Positions 26,114 to 33,229 of a stretch of DNA of 64,000 nucleotides are shown here, piece by piece. A program made the translations under genes and the position numbers. The DNA lies in the NCBI RefSeq assembly GCF_900188295.1, contig NZ_FZNM01000008.1, positions 78,047 to 142,046 of the forward strand, written 5' to 3'. The notes beneath the pieces were generated by a model. It ran no database searches, was not told the origin of the DNA, and was given only the letters and a program-made list of their open reading frames with translations. This DNA is from Paracoccus sediminis. Its GTDB lineage: Bacteria > Pseudomonadota > Alphaproteobacteria > Rhodobacterales > Rhodobacteraceae. Each line of letters opens with the position of its first letter. The first letter of the stretch is position 1.

Positions 26114-27058
26114 TTGAGCGACTATCTGGATACGGCGCGGCGCGTCATCCTGACCGAGGCACGGGGCCTGACCCTGCTGGCCGACGATCTGGGCGACAGC
26201 TTTGCCCGCGCGGTCGATCTGATCCTGGCGGCGCGCGGCCGGGTGGTCGTGTCGGGCATGGGAAAATCGGGCCATGTCGGACGCAAGATCACGGCCACGC
26301 TGGCGTCGACGGGAACCCCTGCGCAGTTCGTTCACCCGGCCGAGGCGAGCCATGGCGATCTGGGCATGGTCACGCAGGCCGATGTCGCCCTGGTGCTGTC
26401 CAACAGCGGCGAGACGCCCGAACTGGCGGATTTGATCGCCCACACCCGGCGTTTCGGGATTCCGCTGATCGGCGTCGCCTCGCGCCCCGGATCGACGCTG
26501 CTGCGTCAGGCGGATGTGGCGCTTGTTCTGCCGGCTGCCCCCGAGGCCTGCGGCAACGGCATCGTGCCCACGACATCCACGACCATGACGCTGGCCCTGG
26601 GCGATGCGCTTGCGGTCGCGCTGATGGAACATCGGCAGTTCACCCCGGAACATTTCCGCACCTTCCACCCCGGAGGCAAGCTGGGCGCGCGGCTGGCCAA
26701 GGTGGACGATCTGATGCATCGCGACATGCCCCTGGTGGGCGAGGATACCCCCATGACCGAGGCGCTTCTGGTCATCAGCCAGAAGGGTTACGGCGTGACC
26801 GGCGTCACGGACCGCGCGGGGCATCTGGCGGGAATCATCACCGACGGCGACCTGCGCCGCCACATGGACGGCTTGCTGGACCGCCGCGCGGCCGAGGTGA
26901 TGACCCCCGCCCCCCGCGTCATCGCCCCCGATGCCCTGGCCGAGGCCGCCTTGGCGCAGATGCAGGACAGCAAGATCACCTGCCTGTTTGCGGTCGCGGA
27001 CGACATGCCGCAGGGCATCCTGCACATCCACGACTGCCTGCGGGCCGGGATCGTCTAG
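26114..27058 (+). CDS. kdsD: Arabinose-5-phosphate isomerase (KdsD/KpsF family)
   Basis: This makes D-arabinose-5-phosphate from D-ribulose-5-phosphate for Kdo, a core sugar of LPS. The 314-residue protein has an N-terminal SIS domain (VVVSGMGKSGHVGRKI, VLSNSGETPEL, PTTSTTMTLALGDALA) followed by two CBS domains in the last 120 residues (VDDLMHRDMPLV, TDGDLRRHMD). The start codon is TTG at 26114; no in-frame ATG precedes the conserved SIS core. It heads the lpt genes, which fits a role in LPS. Confidence 0.92.
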   Translation: MSDYLDTARRVILTEARGLTLLADDLGDSFARAVDLILAARGRVVVSGMGKSGHVGRKITATLASTGTPAQFVHPAEASHGDLGMVTQADVALVLSNSGETPELADLIAHTRRFGIPLIGVASRPGSTLLRQADVALVLPAAPEACGNGIVPTTSTTMTLALGDALAVALMEHRQFTPEHFRTFHPGGKLGARLAKVDDLMHRDMPLVGEDTPMTEALLVISQKGYGVTGVTDRAGHLAGIITDGDLRRHMDGLLDRRAAEVMTPAPRVIAPDALAEAALAQMQDSKITCLFAVADDMPQGILHIHDCLRAGIV

Positions 27059-27061
27059 GGG

Positions 27062-27634
27062 ATGAACCGGACCCGCATCGTCCGCTGGCTGCGCGTGCTG
27101 CTGCCGCTGCTGGCGCTGGCGATGCTGTCGGTGCTGTTCCTGTTTTCGCGCGGAAGCGAGACGGGATCGCGCATTCCCTATGCCACCGTGGATGCCGAGG
27201 CGATGGCCCGCAACCCGCGCCTTGTGGCGCCGGAATACGCGGGTGTGACCGATGACGGTGCCCGCCTGACCTTGCGGGCGGCCGAGGCTGCACCGGACGG
27301 CGAGGGTGGCGGCGGCACGGCGCGCGATCTGCGGCTGGACTGGCAGCGCCCCGACGGGCTGCGCGCCGACCTGACCGCCCCCCGCGCCAGGCTGGCCGAC
27401 GGCACGATCCGGCTGGATGGCGGGGTGCGGATGACCACCTCGTCCGGGTGGGCGATGGATGCGCAGGCCGTCGAGGCCGCGACCGACCGTTCGCGCATCG
27501 CGGCCAGGGACGGGGTGGTGGCCGATGCGCCCTTCGGGTCGGTCTCGGCACGTCGGATGGAACTTGTTCCCGGCGACAGTGGCGCTTCGATCTTGAATTT
27601 CTCGGGCGATGTCCGTCTGATATACCGGCCCTGA
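27062..27634 (+). CDS. lptC: LPS export ABC transporter periplasmic protein LptC
   Basis: This is a single-pass membrane protein that passes LPS from the LptB2FG complex to LptA. The 190-residue protein has an N-terminal membrane segment (about residues 10-30, LLPLLALAMLSVLFLF) and then a periplasmic beta-jellyroll with GVRMTTSSGWAMDAQAVEA and NFSGDVRLIYRP. The sequence is divergent from E. coli LptC, as usual in this order. It begins three bases after kdsD and is followed by lptA and lptB. Confidence 0.88.
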   Translation: MNRTRIVRWLRVLLPLLALAMLSVLFLFSRGSETGSRIPYATVDAEAMARNPRLVAPEYAGVTDDGARLTLRAAEAAPDGEGGGGTARDLRLDWQRPDGLRADLTAPRARLADGTIRLDGGVRMTTSSGWAMDAQAVEAATDRSRIAARDGVVADAPFGSVSARRMELVPGDSGASILNFSGDVRLIYRP

Positions 27635-27655
27635 TCCATCAGAAGGACATGCCCG

Positions 27656-28132
27656 ATGCTGCGCCCCCTGCTGACAGCCCTGATCCTTGCCGCCGCCCCT
27701 GCCGTTGCGCAGAACGTGGCCTTCGGGGGTATGCGCGCCGACATTTCCGCCCCCGTCGAGGTCGCGGCCGATACGCTGTCGGTCAACCAGGCCGACGGCA
27801 GCGCGGTGTTCACGGGCAACGTGGTGATCGGCCAGGGCGCCATGCGGCTGTCGGCCGACAGCGTGACCGTGATCTATGCCGAAGGCGGGCAGAACCGCAT
27901 CCGGTCGCTGGACGCCACCGGCAACGTGACGCTGGTCTCGGGCGAGGACGCGGCCGAGGCGAAGGCGGCGTCCTATGACGTGGAAACGGGCAATGTCACG
28001 CTGACCGGCGACGTGGTGCTGACCCAGGGGCGGAACGTGCTGACCGGCGATACGATGCAGGTGAATCTGGAATCCGGCACCGCCGAGGTCCAGGGCCGCG
28101 TACGGTCGGTCCTGCAACCGGGCGGCAACTGA
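27656..28132 (+). CDS. lptA: LPS transport periplasmic protein LptA
   Basis: This is the periplasmic bridge protein that carries LPS across to the outer membrane. It has 158 residues with a signal peptide ending about PAVAQ. The mature part shows the OstA-type repeats: VEVAADTLSVNQADGSAVFTG, QNRIRSLDATGNVTLVS and NVLTGDTMQVNLESGTAEVQG. The stop overlaps the lptB start (TGATG). Confidence 0.92.
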   Translation: MLRPLLTALILAAAPAVAQNVAFGGMRADISAPVEVAADTLSVNQADGSAVFTGNVVIGQGAMRLSADSVTVIYAEGGQNRIRSLDATGNVTLVSGEDAAEAKAASYDVETGNVTLTGDVVLTQGRNVLTGDTMQVNLESGTAEVQGRVRSVLQPGGN

Positions 28133-28881
28133 TGCGGGGGGCTGCGGCGCGCACGGGCGACGGGCTGCGGATCCGGGGCTTGCGCAAGTCCTATCGCAAT
28201 CGCCCGGTGATCCGCGACGTGTCCGTCGATCTGGCGCGCGGAGAGGTCGTGGCCCTGTTGGGGCCGAACGGATCGGGCAAGACCACCTGTTTCTATTGCA
28301 TCGCGGGGTTGGTGCCGCCGGACGCGGGGCAGGTGCTGATCGACGGACAGGACGCCACCCGCCTGCCGATGTTCCGCCGCGCCCGGATGGGCATCGGCTA
28401 TCTTCCGCAGGAAATGTCGATCTTTCGCGGCCTGAGCGTCGAACAGAACATCATGGCCGTGCTGGAGGTCGTGCACGAAGATCCCCGCCACCGGCGCGAC
28501 CGGCTGGAGGAATTGCTGGGCGATTTTTCCATCGGCCATCTGCGCGGCGCGCCCGCGCTGGCCTTGTCGGGGGGTGAACGGCGCCGGGCCGAGATTGCGC
28601 GTTGCCTGGCGTCGGATCCCAGCTTCCTGCTGCTGGACGAACCTTTCGCGGGGGTGGATCCGATCGCGGTGGGGGAAATCCGCGGGCTGGTCCATGACCT
28701 GAAATCGCGCGGCATCGGGGTGCTTATCACCGACCACAATGTCCGCGAAACCCTGGGCATCGTGGACCGGGCCTATATCCTGCATGACGGGCATGTGCTG
28801 ATGTCGGGAACCACCGATCAGATCGTCGCCGACCCTCGCGTGCGCGAGGTCTATCTGGGCGATAGTTTCCGCATGGCATGA
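28132..28881 (+). CDS. lptB: LPS export ABC transporter ATPase LptB
   Basis: This is the cytosolic ATPase that powers LPS extraction together with LptF and LptG, whose genes are not in this window. The 249-residue protein has Walker A GPNGSGKTT (residues 44-52), LPQEMSIFRGLSVEQNI, the signature LSGGERRRAEIARCLA and Walker B FLLLDEPFAGVDPIAV. The segment LITDHNVRETLGIVDRAYI is diagnostic of LptB. In enterobacteria rpoN follows; here a 187-base gap leads straight to hpf. Confidence 0.93.
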   Translation: MRGAAARTGDGLRIRGLRKSYRNRPVIRDVSVDLARGEVVALLGPNGSGKTTCFYCIAGLVPPDAGQVLIDGQDATRLPMFRRARMGIGYLPQEMSIFRGLSVEQNIMAVLEVVHEDPRHRRDRLEELLGDFSIGHLRGAPALALSGGERRRAEIARCLASDPSFLLLDEPFAGVDPIAVGEIRGLVHDLKSRGIGVLITDHNVRETLGIVDRAYILHDGHVLMSGTTDQIVADPRVREVYLGDSFRMA

Positions 28882-28927
28882 CCCCGATGCCGGCCCGCGA
28901 AATCGTCTCACGCAAACGTGCGCCCCG

Positions 28928-28956
28928 TTGACAGAACCCTTTGGCTGTCACCAAAT
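28928..28956 (+). promoter_or_regulatory. Weak candidate promoter in the lptB-hpf gap
   Basis: TTGACA at 28928-28933 is a perfect -35 hexamer. At a 17-base spacing the -10 would be CCAAAT, which is poor. It may mark the hpf promoter, possibly for a stress sigma factor, but the -10 side is weak. Confidence 0.25.
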
Positions 28957-29068
28957 TGATTCATGCGGGTGCGGCAGGAACCGTATCCCGCCAACCCCGT
29001 TTTCCGCCGCGCGCCGGCTGTCTGAACGGGCTGGCGCACCGGAAGACGGGCAACCGAGAGGAAAGACG

Positions 29069-29644
29069 ATGCGCTATACCATCAGCGGAAAACAGATCGA
29101 CGTCGGCGATGCGCTGAGCACGCATGTAAAGACCCAGGTGGGCGAAACGGTCGGCAAGTATTCGCAGCGCCCGACCGACGCCACGGTCACTTTTTCCAAG
29201 GATGCCCACCAGTTCCTGTGCGATGCCGTGGTGCATCTGTCCACCGGGCTGAACGTGACCGCCCGTGGAAGCGCCACCGAGATCTATGCCGCCTTCGAGG
29301 CGTGCCGCGAAAAGATGGACAAGCAGCTTCGCCGTTACAAGCGCCGCCTGAAGGATCACCACAAGGATCGGTCCGAGCCGGTTGAATTCGGTCAGGCAGG
29401 CCTGTATGTGCTGACCGCCGACGAGGATGAATGGGAATCGCAGGACAGCGGCCTGCAACCTATCATCATCGCGGAAATGGAAACCCGCGTGCCGACCCTG
29501 TCTGTGGGCGACGCGGTGATGCAGATGGAACTTGCCGGGACGCCGCTGCTTGTGTTTCGGAACGAAAAGCACGGGGGCGTCAATGTCGTCCATCGCCGCG
29601 ATGACGGCAATGTGGGCTGGATCGATCCGCGCGGCGATGGCTGA
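29069..29644 (+). CDS. hpf: Long-form ribosome hibernation promoting factor
   Basis: This binds the 30S decoding region and dimerises ribosomes in stationary phase or starvation. From the ATG at 29069, with GAGAGGAAAG upstream, the protein has 191 residues. It has the N-terminal RaiA/HPF domain (about 1-105, with LRRYKRRLKDH-type basic helix) and a C-terminal dimerisation domain (about 130-191, including GDAVMQMELAGTPLLVFRN and the GNVGWIDPRGDG end). Its length marks the long HPF class rather than enterobacterial short Hpf. Confidence 0.92.
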   Translation: MRYTISGKQIDVGDALSTHVKTQVGETVGKYSQRPTDATVTFSKDAHQFLCDAVVHLSTGLNVTARGSATEIYAAFEACREKMDKQLRRYKRRLKDHHKDRSEPVEFGQAGLYVLTADEDEWESQDSGLQPIIIAEMETRVPTLSVGDAVMQMELAGTPLLVFRNEKHGGVNVVHRRDDGNVGWIDPRGDG

Positions 29645-29679
29645 GGCCGCCGCCAGGGCAGCCTGACCGAAACCCGAAC

Positions 29680-29705
29680 CGCCCCCGGCATCCTGTCCGG
29701 GGGCG
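29680..29705 (+). promoter_or_regulatory. Hairpin between hpf and ptsN
   Basis: CGCCCCCGG (29680-29688) pairs perfectly with CCGGGGGCG (29697-29705) around eight bases. It lies 35 bases after the hpf stop and 25 bases before ptsN. With no T-run it may act as a stabiliser or weak attenuator. Confidence 0.5.
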
Positions 29706-29730
29706 CTTGAACATTGGAAAGACCCGAGCC

Positions 29731-30192
29731 ATGCAACTGACCGAGATCCTCAAGCCGGGCGCGGTGCGTTCCCTGGGTCAGGTGACATCGAAAAAGCGGT
29801 TGTTTCAGGAACTGGCGGACGTGGCCCATGCCGAATACGGCCTGAATGCGACCGAGGTTCTGGACGCCTTGCAGGAACGCGAAAGCCTGGGGCCGACCGG
29901 CGTGGGGCAGGGCGTGGCCTTGCCGCACGCGCGGCTGCACGGTCTGGACCGCGTGGTGGGCCTGTTCGTCCGGCTGGACAAGCCCCTGGATTTCGACGCG
30001 GTGGACCGCCAGCCGGTCGATCTGGTGTTCGGCCTGCTGGCGCCCGAATCCAGCGGCGTCGACCACCTCAAGGCGCTGGCGCTGGTGTCCCGCACCCTGC
30101 GCGACACCGACCTGCGCGCCAAGCTGCGCGCCAACGACGACCCGGTCAAGCTGCACGCGGTCCTGTCGGCGCAGGGCGTCAAGGCGGCGTAA
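29731..30192 (+). CDS. ptsN: Nitrogen-related PTS enzyme IIA component PtsN
   Basis: This is the terminal phosphoacceptor of the regulatory nitrogen PTS. From the ATG at 29731 the protein has 153 residues. The phosphorylated histidine is H66 in GQGVALPHARL. DLVFGLLAPESSGVDHLKALA is typical of the family. Its place after hpf is conserved in proteobacteria. A TTG at 29707 is in frame but is not needed. Confidence 0.93.
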   Translation: MQLTEILKPGAVRSLGQVTSKKRLFQELADVAHAEYGLNATEVLDALQERESLGPTGVGQGVALPHARLHGLDRVVGLFVRLDKPLDFDAVDRQPVDLVFGLLAPESSGVDHLKALALVSRTLRDTDLRAKLRANDDPVKLHAVLSAQGVKAA

Positions 30193-30196
30193 GGGT

Positions 30197-30251
30197 TTGG
30201 CTGCGGGCCGATTCGGGCCTATAAAGGGCCTCCGACCCATGTCAGGAGGCC
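30197..30251 (+). promoter_or_regulatory. Candidate promoter and Shine-Dalgarno-masking hairpin of the 62-codon gene
   Basis: TTGGCT (30197-30202) and TATAAA (30220-30225) are spaced by 17 bases. Overlapping them, GGCCTCC (30227-30233) is perfectly complementary to GGAGGCC (30245-30251), which contains the AGGAGG ribosome-binding site of the gene at 30255. A transcript reading through from ptsN would fold this hairpin. One starting at the promoter (about 30232) would lack most of the left arm. Confidence 0.45.
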
Positions 30252-30254
30252 AGC

Positions 30255-30443
30255 ATGACCAAGTCGAAAACAGAGAAGCCGGCGGGCAGGACCAACATCC
30301 GGTTGCGGGAATTCACCCGCCACGAACGCGAGGAAGCCACCCACCCCTCCGTCGAGGCCCTGCAACGCCGCCCGCAGATGCGGGGTGAGGAGAACCGCAA
30401 GGCGATGGAATATGCGCGGATCGAGCGCGGGCAGATGAGTTGA
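30255..30443 (+). CDS. Small basic protein of 62 residues, unknown function
   Basis: I do not recognise this protein. It has 62 residues, very hydrophilic and rich in Arg, Glu and Lys (about 20 charged residues in the central third), with no cysteine and no signal peptide. The sequence RLREFTRHEREEATHPSVEALQRR suggests a charged helix, possibly nucleic-acid or protein binding. An ideal AGGAGG lies five bases before the ATG and a clear terminator follows at 30463, so it looks like a real small gene. Its translation may be masked by the hairpin at 30227-30251. Confidence 0.7.
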   Translation: MTKSKTEKPAGRTNIRLREFTRHEREEATHPSVEALQRRPQMRGEENRKAMEYARIERGQMS

Positions 30444-30462
30444 GAGAGTATGGGGAAGCGAG

Positions 30463-30488
30463 GGCCGTCCGGGGAGGGCGGCCTTTTT
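30463..30488 (+). terminator. Rho-independent terminator after the 62-codon gene
   Basis: GGCCGTCC (30463-30470) pairs with GGGCGGCC (30476-30483), with one G-U pair and a five-base loop, followed by TTTTT. It ends the ptsN-side transcription unit. Confidence 0.8.
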
Positions 30489-30519
30489 CTTGCAAATCTA
30501 GGCTTAATTGCTTTACAAA

Positions 30520-30549
30520 GAGCAGCGCACTGCGCTGCTCCTAATTTTT
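30520..30549. terminator. Perfect palindromic hairpin with T-rich flank at the left edge of the islet
   Basis: GAGCAGCGCA (30520-30529) and TGCGCTGCTC (30531-30540) are exact complements around one base, followed by CTAATTTTT. It could terminate leftover plus-strand transcription. It also lies just beyond the stop of the minus-strand 30-codon frame at 30557-30649. Confidence 0.6.
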
Positions 30550-30556
30550 GCCGTAC

Positions 30557-30649
30557 CTACTTTGGCAAACTACGCCAGTGGGCGCAGACATGCTCGATGC
30601 AACCGAAACGACGGCGCTTGTAGCGCTTGATCCAGATGTAACCGGCCAT
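30557..30649 (-). CDS. Possible 30-residue arginine-rich protein with CxxHxCxH motif
   Basis: This short frame reads as 30 residues with a strong AGGAG six bases before its ATG on the minus strand. It is very basic (IKRYKRRRFG) and then shows Cys17-x-x-His20-x-Cys22-x-His24, a spacing that could bind zinc. It ends HWRSLPK. I do not recognise a family with certainty. The good ribosome-binding site and the following palindrome at 30520-30540 support expression. It is located in the low-G+C islet between ptsN and ilvE. Confidence 0.45.
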   Translation of the reverse strand: MAGYIWIKRYKRRRFGCIEHVCAHWRSLPK

Positions 30650-30769
30650 GCCCTTCTCCTTATATGAGAGGGTTTCGCTTGATGCAGGCCGATGTTTGTG
30701 AAATACTCTAGGTGCGAAGTAGAGGATTTCCACGGGTTTCGGCCCGCGTTGATTTCCGCCTATAATGGG

Positions 30770-30796
30770 AAGCCAGGCCGATAGGTCTGGCTTTTC
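30770..30796. terminator. Near-symmetric hairpin, candidate bidirectional terminator
   Basis: AAGCCAGGCC (30770-30779) pairs with GGTCTGGCTT (30784-30793) around a GATA tetraloop with one G-U pair, followed by TTCCC. GGGAA on the left partly mirrors the right side. A TATAAT at 30761-30766 lies immediately upstream. Confidence 0.55.
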
Positions 30797-30993
30797 CCGT
30801 TTAAGGTCGCGTTGGGATGGGCGATTTCAGTCCAACGGACCATGCGTTCTGGTGATGGTATTCTCCATTCCACTACACCGATAGTGCCATTTATAGCGCA
30901 TCCGTTACAGCCAATCAAGCGCCCACAGAGATGGTGTAGAAGTTTTCTCTGGCAAAATGTATGATGGGTGTCAGGAAAGTGGAGGAAGCTGAA
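30797..30993. other. Non-coding part of the low-G+C islet
   Basis: I see no gene, RNA or clear promoter here. The stretch is noticeably A+T-richer than its surroundings. It ends with GGAGGA at 30981-30986, which serves as ribosome-binding site of the next gene. Confidence 0.6.
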
Positions 30994-31548
30994 ATGTCTA
31001 AAGAATTTCTCTCATCAATGTTGGCAGAGATAGCCACGCTAGAAGATGAACTGTTGCATGATCCGCGATATCTCAAGCTGTGCAAGCTTCGGGAGCTACA
31101 TAGTTTGTATGAGTCTGGCATAGCTTCTGCGCCTCTCACAGAAAAAGGAATGACTCGTGAGGCAGGAGACAAGCGCCCATTATTGCCTAAGGAGAGCCAA
31201 GGCAGGCAGCCCTCTGAGCTTCGGGTTAAGGCAGTTGCATTGACAGCGGGGTTTTTGCAAGGACGCACTCAGCCGATTCCCACAAGGGACATTTATGCCA
31301 TGTTGCTCGATCATGGAGTAGATGTCGGTGGGAAGGAGCCTGTGAGTAATCTGAGTGCGATACTTTCAAAAAGTGACGAATTCAGGCCTATAGGTCGATC
31401 AGGGTGGGTGCTGAACAATGATGAGCCTGAACCGTCGCTATCGACGAATGAAAGTGACGCAGTTGACCCTGACACAAATCCCAGCGTCGCATCTGATGGT
31501 CAAATACAGCCACCAAAGGAACTGCAAGACGACGGATTGATAGTTTGA
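30994..31548 (+). CDS. Low-G+C protein with coiled-coil start and winged-helix-like C-terminal domain
   Basis: No exact family is recognised. From the ATG at 30994, chosen because GGAGGA lies seven bases upstream, the protein has 184 residues; in-frame ATGs at 30961 and 30964 lack a ribosome-binding site. Residues 1-45 form a charged heptad-like helix. Residues about 75-140 resemble a HARE-HTH or similar winged helix: SELRVKAVALTAGFLQ, PTRDIYAMLLDHGV and SNLSAILSKSDEF, ending RSGWVLNN. The tail is acidic and Pro/Ser/Asp-rich. Codon use and about 48% G+C in a counted 60-base sample differ from neighbours, so it was probably acquired. DNA binding is inferred. Confidence 0.75.
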   Translation: MSKEFLSSMLAEIATLEDELLHDPRYLKLCKLRELHSLYESGIASAPLTEKGMTREAGDKRPLLPKESQGRQPSELRVKAVALTAGFLQGRTQPIPTRDIYAMLLDHGVDVGGKEPVSNLSAILSKSDEFRPIGRSGWVLNNDEPEPSLSTNESDAVDPDTNPSVASDGQIQPPKELQDDGLIV

Positions 31549-31594
31549 CGGAAATGGGGTGAGTGGGTAATTTCTTCGGTCTGTAAGGCCCGCG

Positions 31595-31655
31595 CTCGGG
31601 GGAATCCCGAGAAGTGAGGTTCCCAGCCACCGTATTGGAAGTGGGCCGCTCCCAC
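31595..31655. other. Two small hairpins in the convergent gap before ilvE
   Basis: CTCGGG (31595-31600) pairs with CCCGAG (31606-31611), and GTGGG (31641-31645) with CCCAC (31651-31655). They lie between the islet gene and the convergent ilvE stop and may act as weak terminators for both. No T-run supports this strongly. Confidence 0.35.
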
Positions 31656-31675
31656 CAGAGAAGCCCCCCACCCCC

Positions 31676-32545
31676 TCACGCCCGCACCAGCCGCTCGTAA
31701 TCCTCGGCCACTTTCCGCGTGGTCTGCCCCACCTGGAAATGCCAATCGCCAATCTGCCCGACCGGCGTCACCTCGGCCGCCGTGCCGGTCAGGAAGCATT
31801 CCTGGAAATCCTCCAGTTCCTCGGGGCGGATGCGGCGTTCGTGGACCGTGGTCCCCCCATCACGAAGCATCCCGATGATCGTCTGGCGGGTGATGCCGTT
31901 CAGGAAGCGGTCGGCCAGCGGGGTGTGGACCTCGCCGTCCTTGATGAAGAAGATGTTGGCGCCGGTCGCCTCGGCGACATAGCCTTCCCAGTCCATGAAC
32001 AGCGCGTCGGAACAGCCCTTGGCCTCGGCCGCGTGTTTCGACATCGTGCAGATCATGTAAAGGCCCGCGGCCTTGGCGGCGGTGGGGATGGTTTCGGGCG
32101 ACGGGCGTTTCCATTTCGCCACGTCCAGTTTCGCGCCCTGCCATTTCGCGTCGCCGTAATAGCTGCCCCATTCCCAGCAGGCGACCGCCATGCGCACCGG
32201 GTTGCGCGACGCCGACACGCCCATGTCGGGACCGGATCCGCGCCACATCACCGCGCGGACATAGGCGTTCGTGAAACCGTTGGCGTTCAGCACGGCCTCT
32301 TTCGCGGCGTCGATGTCTTCGGCGGTATAGGGCGATTCCATGTCCAGCAGGCGGGCCGATTCGATCAGCCGCAGCGAATGGTCGTGGCCCTTGAAGATCG
32401 TGCCGTCATAGCAGCGTTCGCCCTCGAACACGGAACTGGCGTAATGCAGCGCGTGGGTCAGGATATGCACGTTCGCGGCGCGCCAATCGACCAGTTCGCC
32501 GTCCATCCAGATCTTGCCGTCGCGATCGTCATATGCGCCCGTCAT
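31676..32545 (-). CDS. ilvE: Branched-chain amino acid aminotransferase
   Basis: This PLP-dependent aminotransferase makes or degrades leucine, isoleucine and valine. From the ATG at 32545 the protein has 289 residues; a second ATG one codon upstream is possible. GGAG lies six bases before the chosen start. Motifs are VHILTHALHYASSVFEG, the PLP-lysine region around AKWKRPSPETIPTAAKAAGLY and YVAEATGANIFFIKDGE with LNGITRQTIIGML. It is convergent with the islet gene and divergent from petP. Confidence 0.92.
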   Translation of the reverse strand: MTGAYDDRDGKIWMDGELVDWRAANVHILTHALHYASSVFEGERCYDGTIFKGHDHSLRLIESARLLDMESPYTAEDIDAAKEAVLNANGFTNAYVRAVMWRGSGPDMGVSASRNPVRMAVACWEWGSYYGDAKWQGAKLDVAKWKRPSPETIPTAAKAAGLYMICTMSKHAAEAKGCSDALFMDWEGYVAEATGANIFFIKDGEVHTPLADRFLNGITRQTIIGMLRDGGTTVHERRIRPEELEDFQECFLTGTAAEVTPVGQIGDWHFQVGQTTRKVAEDYERLVRA

Positions 32546-32663
32546 CATACTCTCCAAAATCAGTCCGGGCTTTGCGGATCTTGCGCGGGTCCGCCCGGTA
32601 TCGGCCCTTTTGTTGCGCGAAGCCCTTGACGGCTAGCAATCGAATCGTGGAAAGTCAACATCG

Positions 32664-32681
32664 CTGTCCTATCAAGGACAG
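32664..32681. promoter_or_regulatory. Inverted repeat upstream of petP, candidate MarR operator
   Basis: CTGTCCT (32664-32670) and AGGACAG (32675-32681) are perfect complements around ATCA, 22 bases before the petP start and followed by a GACAAGGACAAG direct repeat. Size and position fit an autoregulatory MarR operator. A TTGACG at 32626 may be the -35 of the promoter it would block. Confidence 0.45.
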
Positions 32682-32703
32682 GACAAGGACAAGAGGTGAC
32701 AGG

Positions 32704-33216
32704 ATGGCCGAACCGCTACGCGTTCACGGCATGATGGGCGACGATCTGCTGTTTCTGACCGACGACAAGCTGCGTCGCGGGATCGAGGCGATGTTCTTTG
32801 CCTATCGCGCCTTCACCGCCGATCCCGACCTGATCCTGGCCGATCTGGATTATGGCCGCGCCCATCACCGGGCCTTGCATTTCATCCACCGCGATCCGGG
32901 GCTGACGGTGACGTCGCTGCTGGCCGTTTTGGGCGTGACTAAGCAGTCGCTGAACCGGGTGTTGCGCGCGCTGATCGACGACGGTCTGGTCGAAAGCCGG
33001 GTCGGCCGCCGCGACCGGCGCGAACGTCTGCTGTTCCTGACCGAAAAGGGCGCCGCCCTGGAACGCCGCCTGTCCGAGGCGCAGCGGGCGCGGATGCGCC
33101 AGGCTTATCGCAGCGCCGGGCCGCAGGCGGTGGCGGGGTTCCGTCAGGTGCTGGAGGCGATGATGGACCCCGAGACGCGGGCGCAGTATCAGTCGATGAA
33201 GGATCTGCCCGAATAA
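32704..33216 (+). CDS. petP: MarR-family regulator PetP
   Basis: This is a winged helix-turn-helix repressor or activator. The 170-residue protein has the MarR DNA-binding core around HRDPGLTVTSLLAVLGVTKQSLNRVLRALIDDGLVES and a basic wing GRRDRRERLLFLTEKG. In Rhodobacter capsulatus a MarR-like petP gene precedes the response regulator petR, and the same pair occurs here with a 13-base gap. An inverted repeat at 32664 may be its operator. Confidence 0.85.
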   Translation: MAEPLRVHGMMGDDLLFLTDDKLRRGIEAMFFAYRAFTADPDLILADLDYGRAHHRALHFIHRDPGLTVTSLLAVLGVTKQSLNRVLRALIDDGLVESRVGRRDRRERLLFLTEKGAALERRLSEAQRARMRQAYRSAGPQAVAGFRQVLEAMMDPETRAQYQSMKDLPE

Positions 33217-33229
33217 AGGCCTGCACGAC

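Noticed and set aside
30444..31675. tRNA gene or attachment site flanking the islet
   Set aside because: No tRNA-like cloverleaf, TTCGA arm or direct repeats at the edges could be seen, and no integrase is present.
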